Shown: in pieces, positions 21,701 to 33,026 of the stretch | Layout of the letters: every line of letters begins with the position of its first letter | How positions within the stretch are numbered: position 1 is the first letter of the stretch | Notes under the pieces: model-generated | What the model saw: only the letters and a program-made list of their open reading frames with translations | Database searches by the model: none | Told to the model about the DNA's origin: nothing | Translations under genes and position numbers: made by a program | Assembly (NCBI GenBank): GCA_025667525.1 | Contig: CM046874.1 | Span: 658,830,963-658,894,962 of the forward strand | Reading direction: 5' to 3' | DNA: 64,000 nt | Source: Glebionis coronaria | Taxonomy: Eukaryota; Streptophyta; Magnoliopsida; Asterales; Asteraceae

Positions 21701-23624
21701 AGTGTTTTATGAAATGGACACCGCTTACGAACTACAACTAATTGAAAAGGAAAAGATTTTAACCGAATATGACCGATTCTTGTCTGAAGTAATCTCGTGT
21801 GATGTGCTTACCACTGTAAATGTTAATTATTCGAATGAGCTTACATCCACTATGATTAATTGTGATGCTGTGAATATTTGTGAGGATATTTGTGATGATG
21901 TGTGTGATATTTCTGTAAATGTTGCTGAAACTGTAAATGAGGTAGATAGTCATTCTTGTCACGAATCTAACGCTGAGTTTTTAAAGCTACAAGATTCTTA
22001 TAACTTACTTTCTCAACGCTTTAATCAACTAGAACAACATTGTATATCTTTAGAATTAAAACAACAAGCTCAAAATGAAAATCTTTTGATATCAAATGTT
22101 TGTGAAAACGGTGTTGAGACAAGTGACAAGATGATTGCAATTGTTAAGACATTAGAGGAAGAAATCATGAGATTGAAGAGAGAGATATCATCAAAGGAAA
22201 CATTAAGAATGGAACTAGAGGCCGCAGAGTCTAAAAACCAAGTCTTAGAAATTAGACTATCAACTGTTCTAGGGGAGATGGATCGGACAAGGCAGGGACT
22301 ATCCGCTCTTTATGGTTCACTAGAAGATCGATTCGCTTTTAATGCGACACAGCAACAATATTATATTGAACAACTGAACCAAAAGTGCGAAGAAATTTCT
22401 GACTTGAACATCCTGCTCATAGACAAAAATATGGTTTTGGCTGAGTTAAAGGAGACACTTCTTCTCACCCGACAAGAAGTAGTTGATAACTTAGCTACCG
22501 ACTCTGCACCGTCCACTAGTGCTCCAACAATCAAGAAAGTAGTGCTTTATAAGAATCCGCTTCATAAGAAAAACCCGGCTGTATACGATGATTATATGAG
22601 GAATGCCATTAAGCATGTCGATCTTCTTAGGGATATTTTAGACGATCTTTATGCCTTAGATCCCTCAAGTAGCGACTATTATTCGGCTCATGAATATGTT
22701 AAGCGAGTTCAATATTGCTTGGCTTATTTACAATACATAGGTACACCAGGTTCAGCACTACTTAACAATAGGCCCATTGCTATTACTCCATTTAATAAGA
22801 CTCCAGGAGCGAAACCGTCATTGGCACAATCAAGTAAGACACCTTTAAAATCTGCTGCTAATGTTCCCAATTTGCCTTCTACAGGATTAAAAGAGACTAC
22901 TAAGGCTAAAGGATCGCCACTCAAGAAAGCTAAGATCAAGCCCTCCACTAGTAGTGCCACAAAGAAGAAAGTAGAAGTCCACAATAGGAATGCTAGTTCA
23001 ATTTTAAATAAAATGAATCATGTTAAGACTAAAAGCTCTGCGCCTGTGCAGCAGCCTAAACCATTCGTGAATTCTGATTTAAATTGTTGGAATTGTAATG
23101 AATGTATGTTTTCCGAGCGTCATGATTTGTGTCTGATTGATCACGTTAATGAAATGAATGCTATTAAGAATGGTCTTGAATGGAAGCCAACGGGTAGAAC
23201 TCGTGCCCAAGTTGGCTGGCAATGGCGTCCCACTGGTAGGACCTTTACACTAGATGGTAAAATGTGCCCTTTAACTAGGAATGCAACCATTGAGGTTAGG
23301 TCTGAGCGTCCTTTAGTGAGGAACACTCGCACTCAAGTATGGAAACAGCGCCCTTTAATTAGGTCTGCCCCCACTATAGTGCCTATCAGTGTAGAAATAC
23401 CTCAGGATTTGAGCCAATTAGAATCTACACCACCAATTAAGAAGAAGAAGGCTAGGAAATCTAAGAAACCTAGAGTTAGCAAATCTAAGATTATTAAATC
23501 TGTACCTGCTAATAACAAGGAACACTCAGATTCCGATACCTCTACATTGTCTTTGTGTGGTGATATTTTCAGGTGGTCCAAATCATCCTGTGGTATTTGG
23601 ACTCCGGTTGTTCAAAACATATGA
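18780..23624 (+). CDS. Element D giant gag
   Basis: 1614 codons from ATG at 18780 ([12 protein letters not shown]); the frame extends three codons up, to a GTG. The N-terminal gag domain (about residues 10-240) has the Copia pattern: a WQGRMMQYL word, [18 protein letters not shown], and FLNTLP. A Gln/Pro/Tyr-rich part follows, then a CCHC knuckle [14 protein letters not shown] (about residues 462-475). The next ~950 residues are unusual for a gag: coiled-coil segments (about 640-740, 1080-1190), a Cys/His cluster [16 protein letters not shown] (about 1437-1452), repeats of (R/K)PTGR and RPL(V/I)R type (about 1467-1525), and a Lys-rich tail. It forms the particle and binds RNA; the long C-terminal part has no known role. 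Pol overlaps its end in the -1 frame. Confidence 0.95.
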   Translation: MNPSSLMPQMTSLTDISIITGTDSRPPMLIKEVFEAWQGRMMQYLKGKPTYGRLMVKSILNGPLDYGTITVDNVTRPREFEELTPAQQLVADADEKALQTILQALPHDIYRMVSKYTVAKDLWERLKVLLQGTSLTKQERECQLYDLFDRFTYNSGETLHDYYFRFTTLMNDLNVYNLEIAPFQVNTKFLNTLPQAEWGEYITDVKLTRDLHKCNLDQIYAFLQQHEKHVIMHRSPRGMYPDSLALMANQPSLSHNNTPYILGHQAYHASPYMTPTFPQYSILPQPPTSHQQQYRFSAPTSQYGSQLHPANVAPYAQPSYSSYQENAAFQTSYPDQMSIPSTDYAAHPDQALYCDDEEVPVPVFQQGADPVEVLTTMSAYLTRTLSKRGFRGSAPTNNQLRNSSNSRQQATIENGRVMVQPIQPYQGRSSTSTNARTITPAPAPMVNNPPRANTGKLRMITCYNCKEEGHMSRDCKKPKRRRDGQWFAEKIYLVNAQAQGRELDEEELAFLADPGIAEQDVVTTQNAAYQADDLDAYDSDCDDFQTAKAAFMATFSSLGPDKKSEVLINNTDNATDASIQPHQVGQESANSNESSVMSLSNEETNNDSNINVSPQTLSESQPGTSSHMPTPAQQDLVMVPATLLSQMNAALLETLAKNKNLSDELALSNEKVQTLELVPSSSVLTNLEYDHFRNKQMSHLQEIENLRANLSSELKEKELVVTNFQKLQTDFELLESKKTEMEINATNKIRSLDYLLLRQYAASQLVHLFDASFKEFNLSRLKGLPPNPRYAKQALRHSPRLYNATQLGLALDPIVFPNDRTSKDLVDEDRSYNSAKYPECDYFKMNKELAKTDFRVRFHMDKDLITAPTYMLEEERPSTFPTLVNMEDPKEIPKNLPPVSTVWLNLKEINRYFTTFDKVILECTTSNGLNAGEWAFEHMNEVFKTKINPFVESLKESFASLKENLQFEIGEVQKVFYEMDTAYELQLIEKEKILTEYDRFLSEVISCDVLTTVNVNYSNELTSTMINCDAVNICEDICDDVCDISVNVAETVNEVDSHSCHESNAEFLKLQDSYNLLSQRFNQLEQHCISLELKQQAQNENLLISNVCENGVETSDKMIAIVKTLEEEIMRLKREISSKETLRMELEAAESKNQVLEIRLSTVLGEMDRTRQGLSALYGSLEDRFAFNATQQQYYIEQLNQKCEEISDLNILLIDKNMVLAELKETLLLTRQEVVDNLATDSAPSTSAPTIKKVVLYKNPLHKKNPAVYDDYMRNAIKHVDLLRDILDDLYALDPSSSDYYSAHEYVKRVQYCLAYLQYIGTPGSALLNNRPIAITPFNKTPGAKPSLAQSSKTPLKSAANVPNLPSTGLKETTKAKGSPLKKAKIKPSTSSATKKKVEVHNRNASSILNKMNHVKTKSSAPVQQPKPFVNSDLNCWNCNECMFSERHDLCLIDHVNEMNAIKNGLEWKPTGRTRAQVGWQWRPTGRTFTLDGKMCPLTRNATIEVRSERPLVRNTRTQVWKQRPLIRSAPTIVPISVEIPQDLSQLESTPPIKKKKARKSKKPRVSKSKIIKSVPANNKEHSDSDTSTLSLCGDIFRWSKSSCGIWTPVVQNI

Positions 23625-26600
23625 CCGGAAATCGCTCGATGCTCCGAAATTTCGTCAGCAAGTTTCTTGGTACGGTTAAATTTGGGAATGATCATATAGC
23701 AAAGATTATGGGGTATGGTGAATATCAGATTGGAAACGTGACGATTTCTAGGGTATACTATGTTGAAGGTCTTGGTCATAACTTATTCTCAGTAGGACAG
23801 TTTTGTGATTCCAACCTTGAGGTTGCTTTTCGACAACACACTTGTTTCATCCGCAACTTGGAAGGAAAAGATTTGTTGAAGGGATCTCGTGGTGCAAATC
23901 TTTACACTTTGTCCTTACAAGACATGATGGCCGCTTCTCCAGTATGTCTTCTCTCTAAAGCTTCTAAGACCAAGTCATGGTTATGGCATCGCAGATTATC
24001 TCATCTTAATTTTGATGCTATTAATCATCTGGCTAAAAACGAGTTAGTTCGTGGTCTTCCCAAGCTTAAATTTCACAAGGATCATTTATGTTCCGCGTGC
24101 TCAAGGGGGAAAAGCACCAAGAAATCTTACAAACCCAAAGCTGAAGACACTAATCAAGAAAAACTTCATCTTTTGCATATGGATCTTTGTGGACCGATGA
24201 GAACTGAAAGTGTGAGCGGTAAGAAATTCATTCTCGTCATTGTGGATGATTTCTCAAGGTTTACATGGGTTAGATTTCTACGTACAAAGGATGAAGCTCC
24301 AAAAGCTATCATCACTTTTCTGAAGTTCATTCAGGTACGTTTGAATACCACTGTCCGCCGTATTCGTACAGACAATGGTACAGAGTTCGTCAACCAGACT
24401 CTTCGTGATTATTATGAAGGAGTTGGTATATCACATGAAACATCCGCTGCACGCACTCCACAACAAAACGGTGTCGTTGAAAGACGAAATCGCACACTTA
24501 TGGAAGCTGCTAGGACCATGCTTATTTATGCGAACGCTCCATTGTTCTTGTGGGCAGAGGCTATTTCTACTGCATGTTTCACCCAAAACCGTTCAATCAT
24601 TCGGAAACGCCATGGAAAAACACCTTATGAGCTTCTACATGACCGCAAACCCGATGTTTCATTTTTCCATGTGTTTGGTGCTCTGTGTTATCCAAACATC
24701 AATAGTGAGAACTTGGGTAAGCTTCAACCAAAAGCTGACATAGGTATTTTCATTGGTTACTCACCGTCCAAAAGAGCATACCGAATCTATAACCGTCGTC
24801 TTGGCAAGATTGTAGAAACTATGGACGCTGATTTCGACGAGCTGACAGCGATGGCTTCTGAGCAACACAGCTCTGAACCCGCGCTTCATGAGATGGGACC
24901 CGGTGCTATAAGTTCCGGATTAGTTCCCAACAATCCTACTTCTACATCATTTTTACCACCAACTAGGCCTGAGTGGGATAAATTGTTTCAACCGTTGTTT
25001 GATGAATTCTTCGATCCCCCGACTGATGAAGTTCCAATACCTGTAGTAATTGCTCCAATACCTGAAGTGGTTGCTCAAGTTAATGAACCTTTATCTAATG
25101 CATCTACAATTCACAATGAACCGGATGCACCTTCACCAAGTGATTCTCAAACTTCACCTGAATCATCACCCCTACTTGTGCCTAATGATGTGGAAGAGGA
25201 TTCTACTGATCACGACCTGGAATATGCTCACCTGCCAGAGCTTCCTTTCTTTGGTGTAGCGATACCTGAAAACCCTTCAGCCGCATCTACCTCAGAAGAA
25301 GCTCCATCTATTGTTCACTCCAGACCACCAAGGATTGAAAAACATAGTACTAAATGGACAAAAGATCACCCAATTAGGAATGTTATTGGAGATCTAGATC
25401 GACCAGTCTCTACTCGCCATCAATTACAAGAGAGTGCACTTTATTGCTACTTTGATGCATTTCTCTCTGAAGTTGAACCCAAAAATTGGCAGCAGGCTAT
25501 GACCCAATCATCTTGGATTGAAGCTATGCAGGAGGAACTCAATGAATTCAAACGACTTGAAGTATGGGAATTGGTTCCTCGCCCTGACAAGGTTAACATC
25601 CTTACTTTGTTATGGGTTTATAAGGTTAAACTTGATGAGATGGGTTCGGTATTAAAGAATAAAGCAAGATTGGTCGCTAGAGGATATAAACAAGCCTTGG
25701 GTATAGACTTTGAGGAATCTTTTGCTCCTGTGGCTAGATTGGAAGCGATTAGACTATTCCTTGCTTTTGCTGCTCATATGAACATGATCGTCTATCAAAT
25801 GGATGTGAAGACGGCATTTTTGAACGGTGAACTAAGGGAAGAGGTTTATGTTAGCCAACCGGATGGGTTCGTGAGTACGGAGTCTCCTAACCATGTGTAC
25901 AAGCTTAAGAAGGCTCTTTATGGGTTGAAACAAGCTCCACGGGCGTGGTATGATCTCCTATCAACATATCTCATGTCGGAAGGCTTCTCCAAAGGCAAAG
26001 TGGACCCCACTCTATTCACTCTCAAGGACGGCAACGACATGCTTCTGGTACAAATTTATGTTGATGATATAATTTTTGCTGCCACTAACATAGAATTGTC
26101 TAAACAATTTGAGAAGATAATGTCCACACGCTTTCAGATGTCGATGATGGGAAAAATATCATTTTTCTTAGGATTACAGATTTCTCAGAATCCCAGAGGC
26201 ATCTTTATAAATCAATCCAAATATGCTCTAGAATCTCTTAAGAAATATAACTTTGAGAATTGTGACCCCGTAGACACTCCAATGGTGGAGAAATCCAAGT
26301 TAGATGAAGATAGGGATGGGATTATTGTTGATCCGAAACTTTACCGTGGAATGATTGGCACCCTTCTCTATCTGACTGCTAGCAGGCCTGATTTGCAATT
26401 TGCTGTATGCATGTGTGCCCGGTATCAGGCTCGGCCTACCGAAAAGCACTTACATGTTGTTAAAAGGATCTTTCGGTATCTAAAAGGAACACTTCATCGT
26501 GGTCTATGGTATCCGAAAGATTCCTCGATTGCTTTAATATCATACGCAGATGCCGATCATGCTGGATGTCAAGATACGAGGCGTAGCACTTCTGGATCTG

Positions 26601-27040
26601 TGCAACTCCTAGGAGATAGATTGATCAGTTGGTCTTCAAAAAGGCAGAAAAGCGCTGCAATATCAAGCACGGAGGCTGAATACATCGCCATGTCCGGTTG
26701 TTGTGCTCAAGTCCTTTGGATGAGATCACAATTAACTGACTACGGTCTTGGATTTAACAAAATCCCGATGTATTGTGACAACAAGAGCGCCATTGCCCTT
26801 TGCTGCAACTATGTTCAACACTCCCGGGCCAAGCACATAGACATTCGCTACCATTTCATCAAGGAGCAGGTGGAGAACGGAGTGATCGAGCTGTATTTTG
26901 TCACTACTGAGTATCAGCTGGCGGACATGTTCACCAAAGCCTTAGATCGAGGACGAATCGAGTTTTTGATCGACAAGCTTGGCATGAAATCATTCACTCC
27001 AGCGACCCTCAAAGAGTTGGCAGAAGAATCAGCTGAATAG
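23573..27040 (+). CDS. Element D Copia pol: protease, integrase, RT, RNase H
   Basis: 1155 codons; there is no ATG at the start, the frame being open from 23564 and overlapping gag by ~60 bp in the -1 frame, so it is probably made by frameshift or after splicing (ATATTTTCAG/G at about 23563-23573 looks like an acceptor). Motifs: [13 protein letters not shown] (residue 7), H-H-C-C zinc region [11 protein letters not shown]…CSAC (about 137-178), integrase LHMDLCGPM (~201), RTDNGTEF (~265), [10 protein letters not shown] (~297), [14 protein letters not shown] (~741), [11 protein letters not shown] (~783), YVDDIIF (~829), RNase H ADADHAGC (~992), STEAEYIA (~1033), DNKSAIAL (~1069). All catalytic words are intact. 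Copia domain order; SIRE-like by family resemblance. Confidence 0.97.
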   Translation: MVQIILWYLDSGCSKHMTGNRSMLRNFVSKFLGTVKFGNDHIAKIMGYGEYQIGNVTISRVYYVEGLGHNLFSVGQFCDSNLEVAFRQHTCFIRNLEGKDLLKGSRGANLYTLSLQDMMAASPVCLLSKASKTKSWLWHRRLSHLNFDAINHLAKNELVRGLPKLKFHKDHLCSACSRGKSTKKSYKPKAEDTNQEKLHLLHMDLCGPMRTESVSGKKFILVIVDDFSRFTWVRFLRTKDEAPKAIITFLKFIQVRLNTTVRRIRTDNGTEFVNQTLRDYYEGVGISHETSAARTPQQNGVVERRNRTLMEAARTMLIYANAPLFLWAEAISTACFTQNRSIIRKRHGKTPYELLHDRKPDVSFFHVFGALCYPNINSENLGKLQPKADIGIFIGYSPSKRAYRIYNRRLGKIVETMDADFDELTAMASEQHSSEPALHEMGPGAISSGLVPNNPTSTSFLPPTRPEWDKLFQPLFDEFFDPPTDEVPIPVVIAPIPEVVAQVNEPLSNASTIHNEPDAPSPSDSQTSPESSPLLVPNDVEEDSTDHDLEYAHLPELPFFGVAIPENPSAASTSEEAPSIVHSRPPRIEKHSTKWTKDHPIRNVIGDLDRPVSTRHQLQESALYCYFDAFLSEVEPKNWQQAMTQSSWIEAMQEELNEFKRLEVWELVPRPDKVNILTLLWVYKVKLDEMGSVLKNKARLVARGYKQALGIDFEESFAPVARLEAIRLFLAFAAHMNMIVYQMDVKTAFLNGELREEVYVSQPDGFVSTESPNHVYKLKKALYGLKQAPRAWYDLLSTYLMSEGFSKGKVDPTLFTLKDGNDMLLVQIYVDDIIFAATNIELSKQFEKIMSTRFQMSMMGKISFFLGLQISQNPRGIFINQSKYALESLKKYNFENCDPVDTPMVEKSKLDEDRDGIIVDPKLYRGMIGTLLYLTASRPDLQFAVCMCARYQARPTEKHLHVVKRIFRYLKGTLHRGLWYPKDSSIALISYADADHAGCQDTRRSTSGSVQLLGDRLISWSSKRQKSAAISSTEAEYIAMSGCCAQVLWMRSQLTDYGLGFNKIPMYCDNKSAIALCCNYVQHSRAKHIDIRYHFIKEQVENGVIELYFVTTEYQLADMFTKALDRGRIEFLIDKLGMKSFTPATLKELAEESAE

Positions 27041-28354
27041 TCGTGGTAAACTATTCAGAGTATCCTTTGGTTGTGATCATGTATATTATCGTAAATATAT
27101 AAACCACAAAACAAAAATACAAAAATATAAAACCAAGAAAAACCATAAAAAATATAAAACCTATAAAAACCATAAAAATTATAAATTCCAGAAAAACCAA
27201 AAATATTTTTTGTTTTTAAATCGGGCATGTCTTTTAGTACGGTAATATTTACGGCCTTAGAAATGTCGATCAATATTGACACGGTGCCATAAATAGAGTC
27301 CGTATAAAAGTTGTACATTTTTTAAAACATGCCCATTATGGCTTGTAGTTATTTCAGACTGCAACCCGGTTTTCATATTAAAGTCACGTATTTCCTTGGA
27401 AAACGTTGGCTCAGAACGGGAATTAATTTTCTCGGGCGTGATTTACAAGCCAAATCATGCAAAGGGATCAAGTTTACTTTATAACTTGGTCTGACACGAA
27501 TTTGTGTACGTCTCAGTGCATTAATTTGTTAAAATAAGAGAAATCTTATTAACACCACGAATCAAAATTTTTTCAAGATATCAATTAGGAAATGTTTTTC
27601 ATCATCATGTGCCTCGTTAAACAATGACTACAGCTCTTTAAATAGAAAACGGGTCATCGTTTAAGGGGGAGAAAATGTTTCATCATCTTTTACATCAAAA
27701 AGATCTTCAAAAGTTTTCAAGGAAACTCACAAAGCTTAATGGTTAATGGTTGGAGTGCTTTGGCATTTGTAGTGTTGTTGCTTATAAGTTTGTCGTGGAT
27801 AGTCTTGTGCTTGTGTTAAGTTAAGTTAATCACTAAGGATCGACTAGTTAACATAAGATAGGGTCAAAATGGCTAGTATCAAAACTTGGTAACCAAAACA
27901 AAATGATTGAATGTAGCAAAAAGAAGAATTGAGGGGGCAAAGTTGACAACATGTCTAACTTATGGAAAATTTGACCCAGTCAAAACTTCCCCCCCGTTTC
28001 TCTTATTCCCTCACTATTCACAAATCACTGTTTCTGTTTACTCTTGCCGCCATTGATAAACCTTCCACAACCAAACACACGAACTCAAATCAATCATCTG
28101 AAATCAATACATCTTCTAGATCCGATCTTCACAAAAGGTACTAAAACGGATCTATTTTTCATATACATCAAGTTAATTAACTGATTAAGGTGGAAAATCA
28201 ATCGAATCAAATTAATGATTAATTAGGGTTTGATTAAATGGGGGTTTTGCCTGGGGATGACTCGGAATAGGCTTAATTGCACTATTTTTGCCTTTAGATC
28301 AATTGAAACAAACGGATTAAGTGCCCAATTAGAAAAAACGTCACTGTTTGTAAC
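27041..28354 (+). other. Element D spacer between pol and the third ORF, with a leader-like exon
   Basis: Non-coding. A purine tract TTTAAGGGGGAGAAAATG at about 27658 resembles a polypurine tract, with TTTAAATAG (possible TATA) just before it at 27635. From about 27980 the sequence becomes C/T- and CA-rich (cttattccctcactattcac) like a plant 5' untranslated exon, and ends at a good donor, CACAAAAG/GTACTA (about 28138). Array 2 then follows. This suggests that the third ORF has its own transcription start or a separately spliced RNA. Inferred from signals only. Confidence 0.45.
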
Positions 28355-28940
28355 TTTCCGCATAGAAGCAGTTTTTCCGCATAGAACAGTTTTTCCGCAT
28401 AGGGCAAAAATTCCGCATAGGGCAAAAATTCCGCATAGGGCAATAATTCCGCATAGGGCAATAATTCCGCATAGGGCAAATGTTCCGCATAGGGCAAATG
28501 TTCCGCATGGGGGAAAAAATTCCGCATAGGGCAAAATGTTCCGCATAGGGCAAAAAGTTCCGCATAGGGCAAAAAGTTCCGCATAAGGAAAAAGTTCCGC
28601 ATAAGGAAAAAGTTCCGCATAGGGAAAAAGTTCCGCATAGGGAAAATGTTCCGCATAGGGAAAATGTTCCGCATGGGGCAAATGTTCCGAATGGGGCATT
28701 TATTCCGCATAGGCCAAAAGTTCCGCATAGGGAAAAAGTTCCGCATAGGGAAAATGTTCCGCATGGGGCAAATGTTCCGAATGGGGCATTTATTCCGCAT
28801 AGGCCAGTTCCGCATGGGAAAATTTTTTTTCGCATAGCCCAAATGTTCCGAATAGTGCTTTTATTCTGCATAGCCAAATGTTCCGAATAGGCCTTTATTC
28901 AGAATAGGGATTTTATTCCACATAGGCTAATTATTCCGAA
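28355..28940 (+). repeat. Element D array 2: TTCCGCATAGGG tandem repeats before the third ORF
   Basis: About 30 degenerate units of TTCCGCATAGGGCAAAAA type with an 18-20 bp period, all in the sense direction; units near the right end change to TTCCGAATAG as in array 1. A compound block (about 28640-28700) is repeated at about 28725-28800. It ends ~130 bp before the ATG of the third ORF, the same position that array 1 has relative to gag. The many ORFs on both strands here are repeat by-products. Confidence 0.95.
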
Positions 28941-29046
28941 TAGAAGATGTTTGAATGATTTCAAAGCTTAAGGGATTATGTCATATGTACAATGCTTAAG
29001 TTTAAAGTCATAATGATATTTATACTTGTTTGTATCAACGTTTGTG

Positions 29047-29061
29047 TTTTATCTTAAGCAG
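29047..29061 (+). promoter_or_regulatory. Candidate splice acceptor before the element D third ORF
   Basis: TTTTATCTTAAGCAG then AGACG and the ATG at 29067. It pairs naturally with the donor near 28138, which would make an intron of ~920 bp holding all of array 2, or with the leader donor near 17922, which would give a retrovirus-like subgenomic RNA. Inference. Confidence 0.4.
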
Positions 29062-29066
29062 AGACG

Positions 29067-32000
29067 ATGACTAACCCTACCGTACAACAACTACAACACA
29101 ACAGAGCCACCGCCATTGCTGAAGCCAAGACTCTAAAGTTTATTCCGAACAACTACCGTCTGAAGGAGGTATCTCACTCTACCCATAATGCTTTTAAGGT
29201 AGGTACAGCCATGCTTGATAAATCTCATTTCAAGCATGCGCTAAGGAGAAGTGCTTCAGTACCCTACGACTACCTTTACGAGTTCTGGGCTACCAAAGAG
29301 AAGACATCCAACAAAATCACTTTTTCCTTGGACAACAAGCAGCAGACGCTTACTGTGTCAGACTTTAGGAAGATTTTTGGATTTCGGCCGACACTCAAAG
29401 ACTTATCATACTCAGCCAACCCGACTAAGGACCAGATCATGGAGATGTTCACCGCCATTGGATGTCTTGACATACGAACCCCGTCTGAGTTTACTACTGC
29501 CAAAATTGGTCAACCATGGAAAGCTATTTTTGGGATTCTTAGCCGATGCTTGACACCCAAAACAACTGGGTATGATGCTTTTCGTCCACCAATCATCAAG
29601 ATGTTTTATGGTATGTTCAAAGGTATGGGTATTGATTATGCATCACTGCTGTGGGAGGAGTTTACTTTTCAACTCTTCACTAACACTAAGGGTAAAATCA
29701 AAACTTACCAGTACCCTAGGTTTATTAAGTTGATCATACATTACTTTATGGAAAACGATGCATCCATTAACAAGCTTGCAGGTAGTCGTCACCACATGAT
29801 AGATGATGATGATTTGGTAGACTTAAGGCAGGAGACTCATTCGAATACGGTTATTCCTGGTCCCATTCCCAGTCATCTTCTGACCGATGAGATTATTGCA
29901 TCCGATGCCTACACGAACTTGCTCACGGAAATTGAGAAACAACGAGCAAGCCTTCTAGCAGGTGAAGACTCATCTACTACGGTTAAAAGCAAAGGTAAAA
30001 GGAAGCAAGCAGATTTACCTGAGCCCAAAACCAAGAAGAAGAAGACAGAGGGTAAGAAGGGAAAGGGTAAGGACTTGATGCGTCTGCGTGACGAAGAAAA
30101 TATTGCTGATCCTGATATTGAGAAAACTGAGAAACAAATGATGAAGACAGCCATTCACAGGAGCAGGAAAGATACTGGTGGTAGTGGTTCAGGTGTAAGA
30201 ATAGACGTTGAGGATGAGTATATTGAACCTCATGATGTTGATGAGTTTGGGTCACCTGAAAATTATTCCACTTCGAAGGAGCAATCAATCCATGTTTCTA
30301 CACCACCTCCTCCACCTACTCAACCTTTAACAACTCAACCTCCACCAACTCAACCCTTACCAACCAAACAGGTTTCTACACCACTTCCTCCACCACCACC
30401 AAAGCCCATCCTTAGCACCGCAGTCACAACCGAGCCTATTCCATCAACATCTACAACATCTGCAACATCTGCAATGGCAGCAATAGTGTTGGGCGAAATG
30501 TTGGATAAACATGTGGATGCTCACAAGAGAGAAATGAATGAACTTCGCCAAGAGTTAAATAAAAGAGCTCAAAGTGAAGAAGCATCAAGGAAAGCTCAAG
30601 AAGAGTTGATTGCCAAGTTCGCTGCAGACATGGAAGCTACACGTAAAGCTCATGCAGAGGAACTTGCTCAGGTAAAAAGGGATGAAGCTAATAGGCATAA
30701 AGCACGAATTGCAAGACTTAAAGCTATTAAGGATGACCTTAAAGAGCAAAACGACGCTCTTGAGGCTACTATTGAGCAGAAAGTAAAAGACTCAGTTGAA
30801 TCCTTAATGCCTAAACTGCGTGATGACTTGAAGACGCTTGCTGCTGATAACTTGATGATCAAGTCATCCAATCCTTCAGAAGCCGCCTACAAGATCGCAT
30901 ATGACTTGACGGATTTTGAACTGAAGAAGATCCTTAAGGCTCGAATGAAGGAACTTGGTTCGTTTGATAAATCAAGGAAACAACGAGCTCTCTTCAAATC
31001 CCTGAATGACGCTATCATGAAGGATGATAGGTTGTTCAAGACGTTTGGAAGTGTGGTACCCTACCACATTCTCCCTGAAGAAGAACGGGAAGAGAGTGAG
31101 GAAGACGAGGGTACTGGTGGAGAGGAGGAAGAAGAAGAAGAAGATAAGAACGAGGAGGAGGATGAGGATGAGAATAATGATGAGGATGATGAGAATGATG
31201 AGGATGATGATAATGATAAGGATGATGAAGATGATGATGAGGATGATGAGGATGATGATGATGAGGATGGAGATGATGATAATGATGGTAATGATGGTGG
31301 TGATGGTCACCAGGAGAGTGTTAAGGGGAGCAATGCGGACAAAGGTGAACAGAGTGAGAAAGGGGATAAAGGCGCCAGCTCAAAGAAAGTGGTTAAGTCT
31401 GGCACCAAGTCAAAGAAGGATGCAGCACCAAAGGAGAAGTCTACATCCACGGAATCCAGACGATCGAAGTGGCGCCATGACGTGAATGCCACTACAGGGT
31501 CATCTATTCCTGGTACATTTATCCATAAATCAATACATGTTACCACTAACCCCGTTAGTTCTTGTGTTGTTACTCCTGTGATTGCAGAATCGGTTACAGA
31601 ACCAGAAGCTGCTCAACACTCACCCATCCATGACACTGCTGAAATGCCTGAATCTGAAGCAGATGTTCACATCTCGACTCCTCTGCAACAAAACCCACAA
31701 TCCACTGTTCCTGAACCAAGCACAAGGAACTGGGAGGACACGTTGGAAATCGACGAGACTGCTCCACCACAGGCTTGGATCATGACAGCGGCGCAGTATG
31801 ATCCGATCACCGACGCCGACAAAGATGTCTTGTACCTTCGTATCCGAAGTCCGATTGACTTATGTGCATTTCTTGCTCATGAGTATAAGACTTCGGTTAC
31901 TCCATCATTGGTAAAGAAAGTACTGAAGGATAAAAGACTTCGCGCCAAAACCCGGTTGCCCCAAATGGAGTTCGAATATTATACCGAGGAGATCCTAAAG

Positions 32001-33026
32001 GCTCTGAATACCGTTCAACGGCCAGGTCTTCATGAATCAGAAAGAGCTCCACCTCCAATGGATCAAGATAATCAGATTGCTCTTGACTTCTTTGTCACCA
32101 ATGATCTGGTGTATCTACTGAAGGGGTCATCAAAGTACGCAACATCCCTGACATTGCTGAAAGCTGCCAACTGGGGGACAATACCCTTCATCGAGGAAAA
32201 GGTAAACCGACTCTGGGTCCCTAAGATAAATCGTAATTATGATATGTATGCTGTCATAGGTGCATCTCATTGGGACGAACGAGTCAGAAGGGCGTACAGG
32301 TGTTGCTGCTTAGTCAATTCTGGACGCTCAGTTAGATCCGATATCCGCATCTCCAGCATTTTAGGGATGAAAACAGAAGCCAAGAATGGCTACTATCATG
32401 TGACGGAGATTCGCTTGAAAAGGGAGGATGACAGGGAATACAGAATCCAGCAGGGAGATTTTTCCATCATTCGCCTTGAGGATATCGAAGATATGCTGCT
32501 TCTGATGACCAGAGATCAACTGACACATATTCCTCGTGAAGACCTGATTGCGTTGAATACAGCACTTCGCATGTTCACACGAAGCGTTGTCATCAAAACA
32601 CGAGTTGAAGATCTTCAATTGGGAGTCGAAAGCTATCAGAGGAAGCTCAATTTAACCCGTCCTGTGAACCAAGTGTTACCTCAACATGTAGCAAGATGTC
32701 CCTATACCGGCATTTCTGTTCCGAACTCCGGCATCTTCTACTTGAACAGTCGAGGATTGATGAAGTTTATGAGGGTGGGGGAGCTCCACAAGTATAGTGA
32801 TGGCACTCTTATACAAGTCAGAGACAAATTGGAGCATCTGAACTCGGGTGGGACTTTGCCAGAAATGACGGAGGATTGGCATCCAGGTTACCGGCAGATG
32901 GCGAAGTATGTCATCAAGAAGATCGATCAGAAGCTCCGTGAACGTAGATTGATGAGGAGCTTGGAAAGATTTGTGGGTGGTAGACCATATGGAGTGCACT
33001 ACAGGACACTGCAACGATCCATCTGA
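29067..33026 (+). CDS. Element D third ORF: 1319-aa accessory protein
   Basis: ATG at 29067 (MTNPTVQQLQHN), 1319 codons, fully open. An N-terminal globular domain (about 1-260; YDYLYEFWATKEK, ITFSLDNKQQTLTVSDFRKI) matches the extra ORF of element B. Then a Lys-rich nuclear-signal-like stretch TKKKKTEGKKGKGK (~319), a Pro-rich part (410-455), a coiled coil (470-610), a Glu/Asp run of ~75 residues (DNA 31077-31310), a basic Ser-rich linker, and a C-terminal domain (about 900-1319) with EDIEDMLLLMTRDQL, ALRMFTRSVVIKTRVEDLQLG and MRSLERFVGGRPYGV. These are words I recognise from uncharacterised Asteraceae retroelement proteins. No signal peptide or membrane segment is evident, so it is not env-like in build. 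Function unknown. Confidence 0.9.
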   Translation: MTNPTVQQLQHNRATAIAEAKTLKFIPNNYRLKEVSHSTHNAFKVGTAMLDKSHFKHALRRSASVPYDYLYEFWATKEKTSNKITFSLDNKQQTLTVSDFRKIFGFRPTLKDLSYSANPTKDQIMEMFTAIGCLDIRTPSEFTTAKIGQPWKAIFGILSRCLTPKTTGYDAFRPPIIKMFYGMFKGMGIDYASLLWEEFTFQLFTNTKGKIKTYQYPRFIKLIIHYFMENDASINKLAGSRHHMIDDDDLVDLRQETHSNTVIPGPIPSHLLTDEIIASDAYTNLLTEIEKQRASLLAGEDSSTTVKSKGKRKQADLPEPKTKKKKTEGKKGKGKDLMRLRDEENIADPDIEKTEKQMMKTAIHRSRKDTGGSGSGVRIDVEDEYIEPHDVDEFGSPENYSTSKEQSIHVSTPPPPPTQPLTTQPPPTQPLPTKQVSTPLPPPPPKPILSTAVTTEPIPSTSTTSATSAMAAIVLGEMLDKHVDAHKREMNELRQELNKRAQSEEASRKAQEELIAKFAADMEATRKAHAEELAQVKRDEANRHKARIARLKAIKDDLKEQNDALEATIEQKVKDSVESLMPKLRDDLKTLAADNLMIKSSNPSEAAYKIAYDLTDFELKKILKARMKELGSFDKSRKQRALFKSLNDAIMKDDRLFKTFGSVVPYHILPEEEREESEEDEGTGGEEEEEEEDKNEEEDEDENNDEDDENDEDDDNDKDDEDDDEDDEDDDDEDGDDDNDGNDGGDGHQESVKGSNADKGEQSEKGDKGASSKKVVKSGTKSKKDAAPKEKSTSTESRRSKWRHDVNATTGSSIPGTFIHKSIHVTTNPVSSCVVTPVIAESVTEPEAAQHSPIHDTAEMPESEADVHISTPLQQNPQSTVPEPSTRNWEDTLEIDETAPPQAWIMTAAQYDPITDADKDVLYLRIRSPIDLCAFLAHEYKTSVTPSLVKKVLKDKRLRAKTRLPQMEFEYYTEEILKALNTVQRPGLHESERAPPPMDQDNQIALDFFVTNDLVYLLKGSSKYATSLTLLKAANWGTIPFIEEKVNRLWVPKINRNYDMYAVIGASHWDERVRRAYRCCCLVNSGRSVRSDIRISSILGMKTEAKNGYYHVTEIRLKREDDREYRIQQGDFSIIRLEDIEDMLLLMTRDQLTHIPREDLIALNTALRMFTRSVVIKTRVEDLQLGVESYQRKLNLTRPVNQVLPQHVARCPYTGISVPNSGIFYLNSRGLMKFMRVGELHKYSDGTLIQVRDKLEHLNSGGTLPEMTEDWHPGYRQMAKYVIKKIDQKLRERRLMRSLERFVGGRPYGVHYRTLQRSI

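Noticed and set aside
28223..28877. Several overlapping ORFs on both strands with PMRNFF, LCGTFA or FRMGQM repeats
   Set aside because: They are by-products of the stop-poor TTCCGCATAGGG tandem array; three frames are open at once and none has start context or non-repeat sequence.
31024..31485. Plus-strand ORF rich in RMMRMMRMMI and the minus-strand ILIILIIIFIIL ORF
   Set aside because: Other-frame shadows of the acidic Asp/Glu run in the third ORF of D (GATGATGAG repeats); the apparent membrane helix is an artefact.
29067..33026. Third ORF of D as an env-like gene
   Set aside because: No signal peptide, no transmembrane helix, no furin-like site; it is a soluble, charged multi-domain protein related to B's extra ORF.
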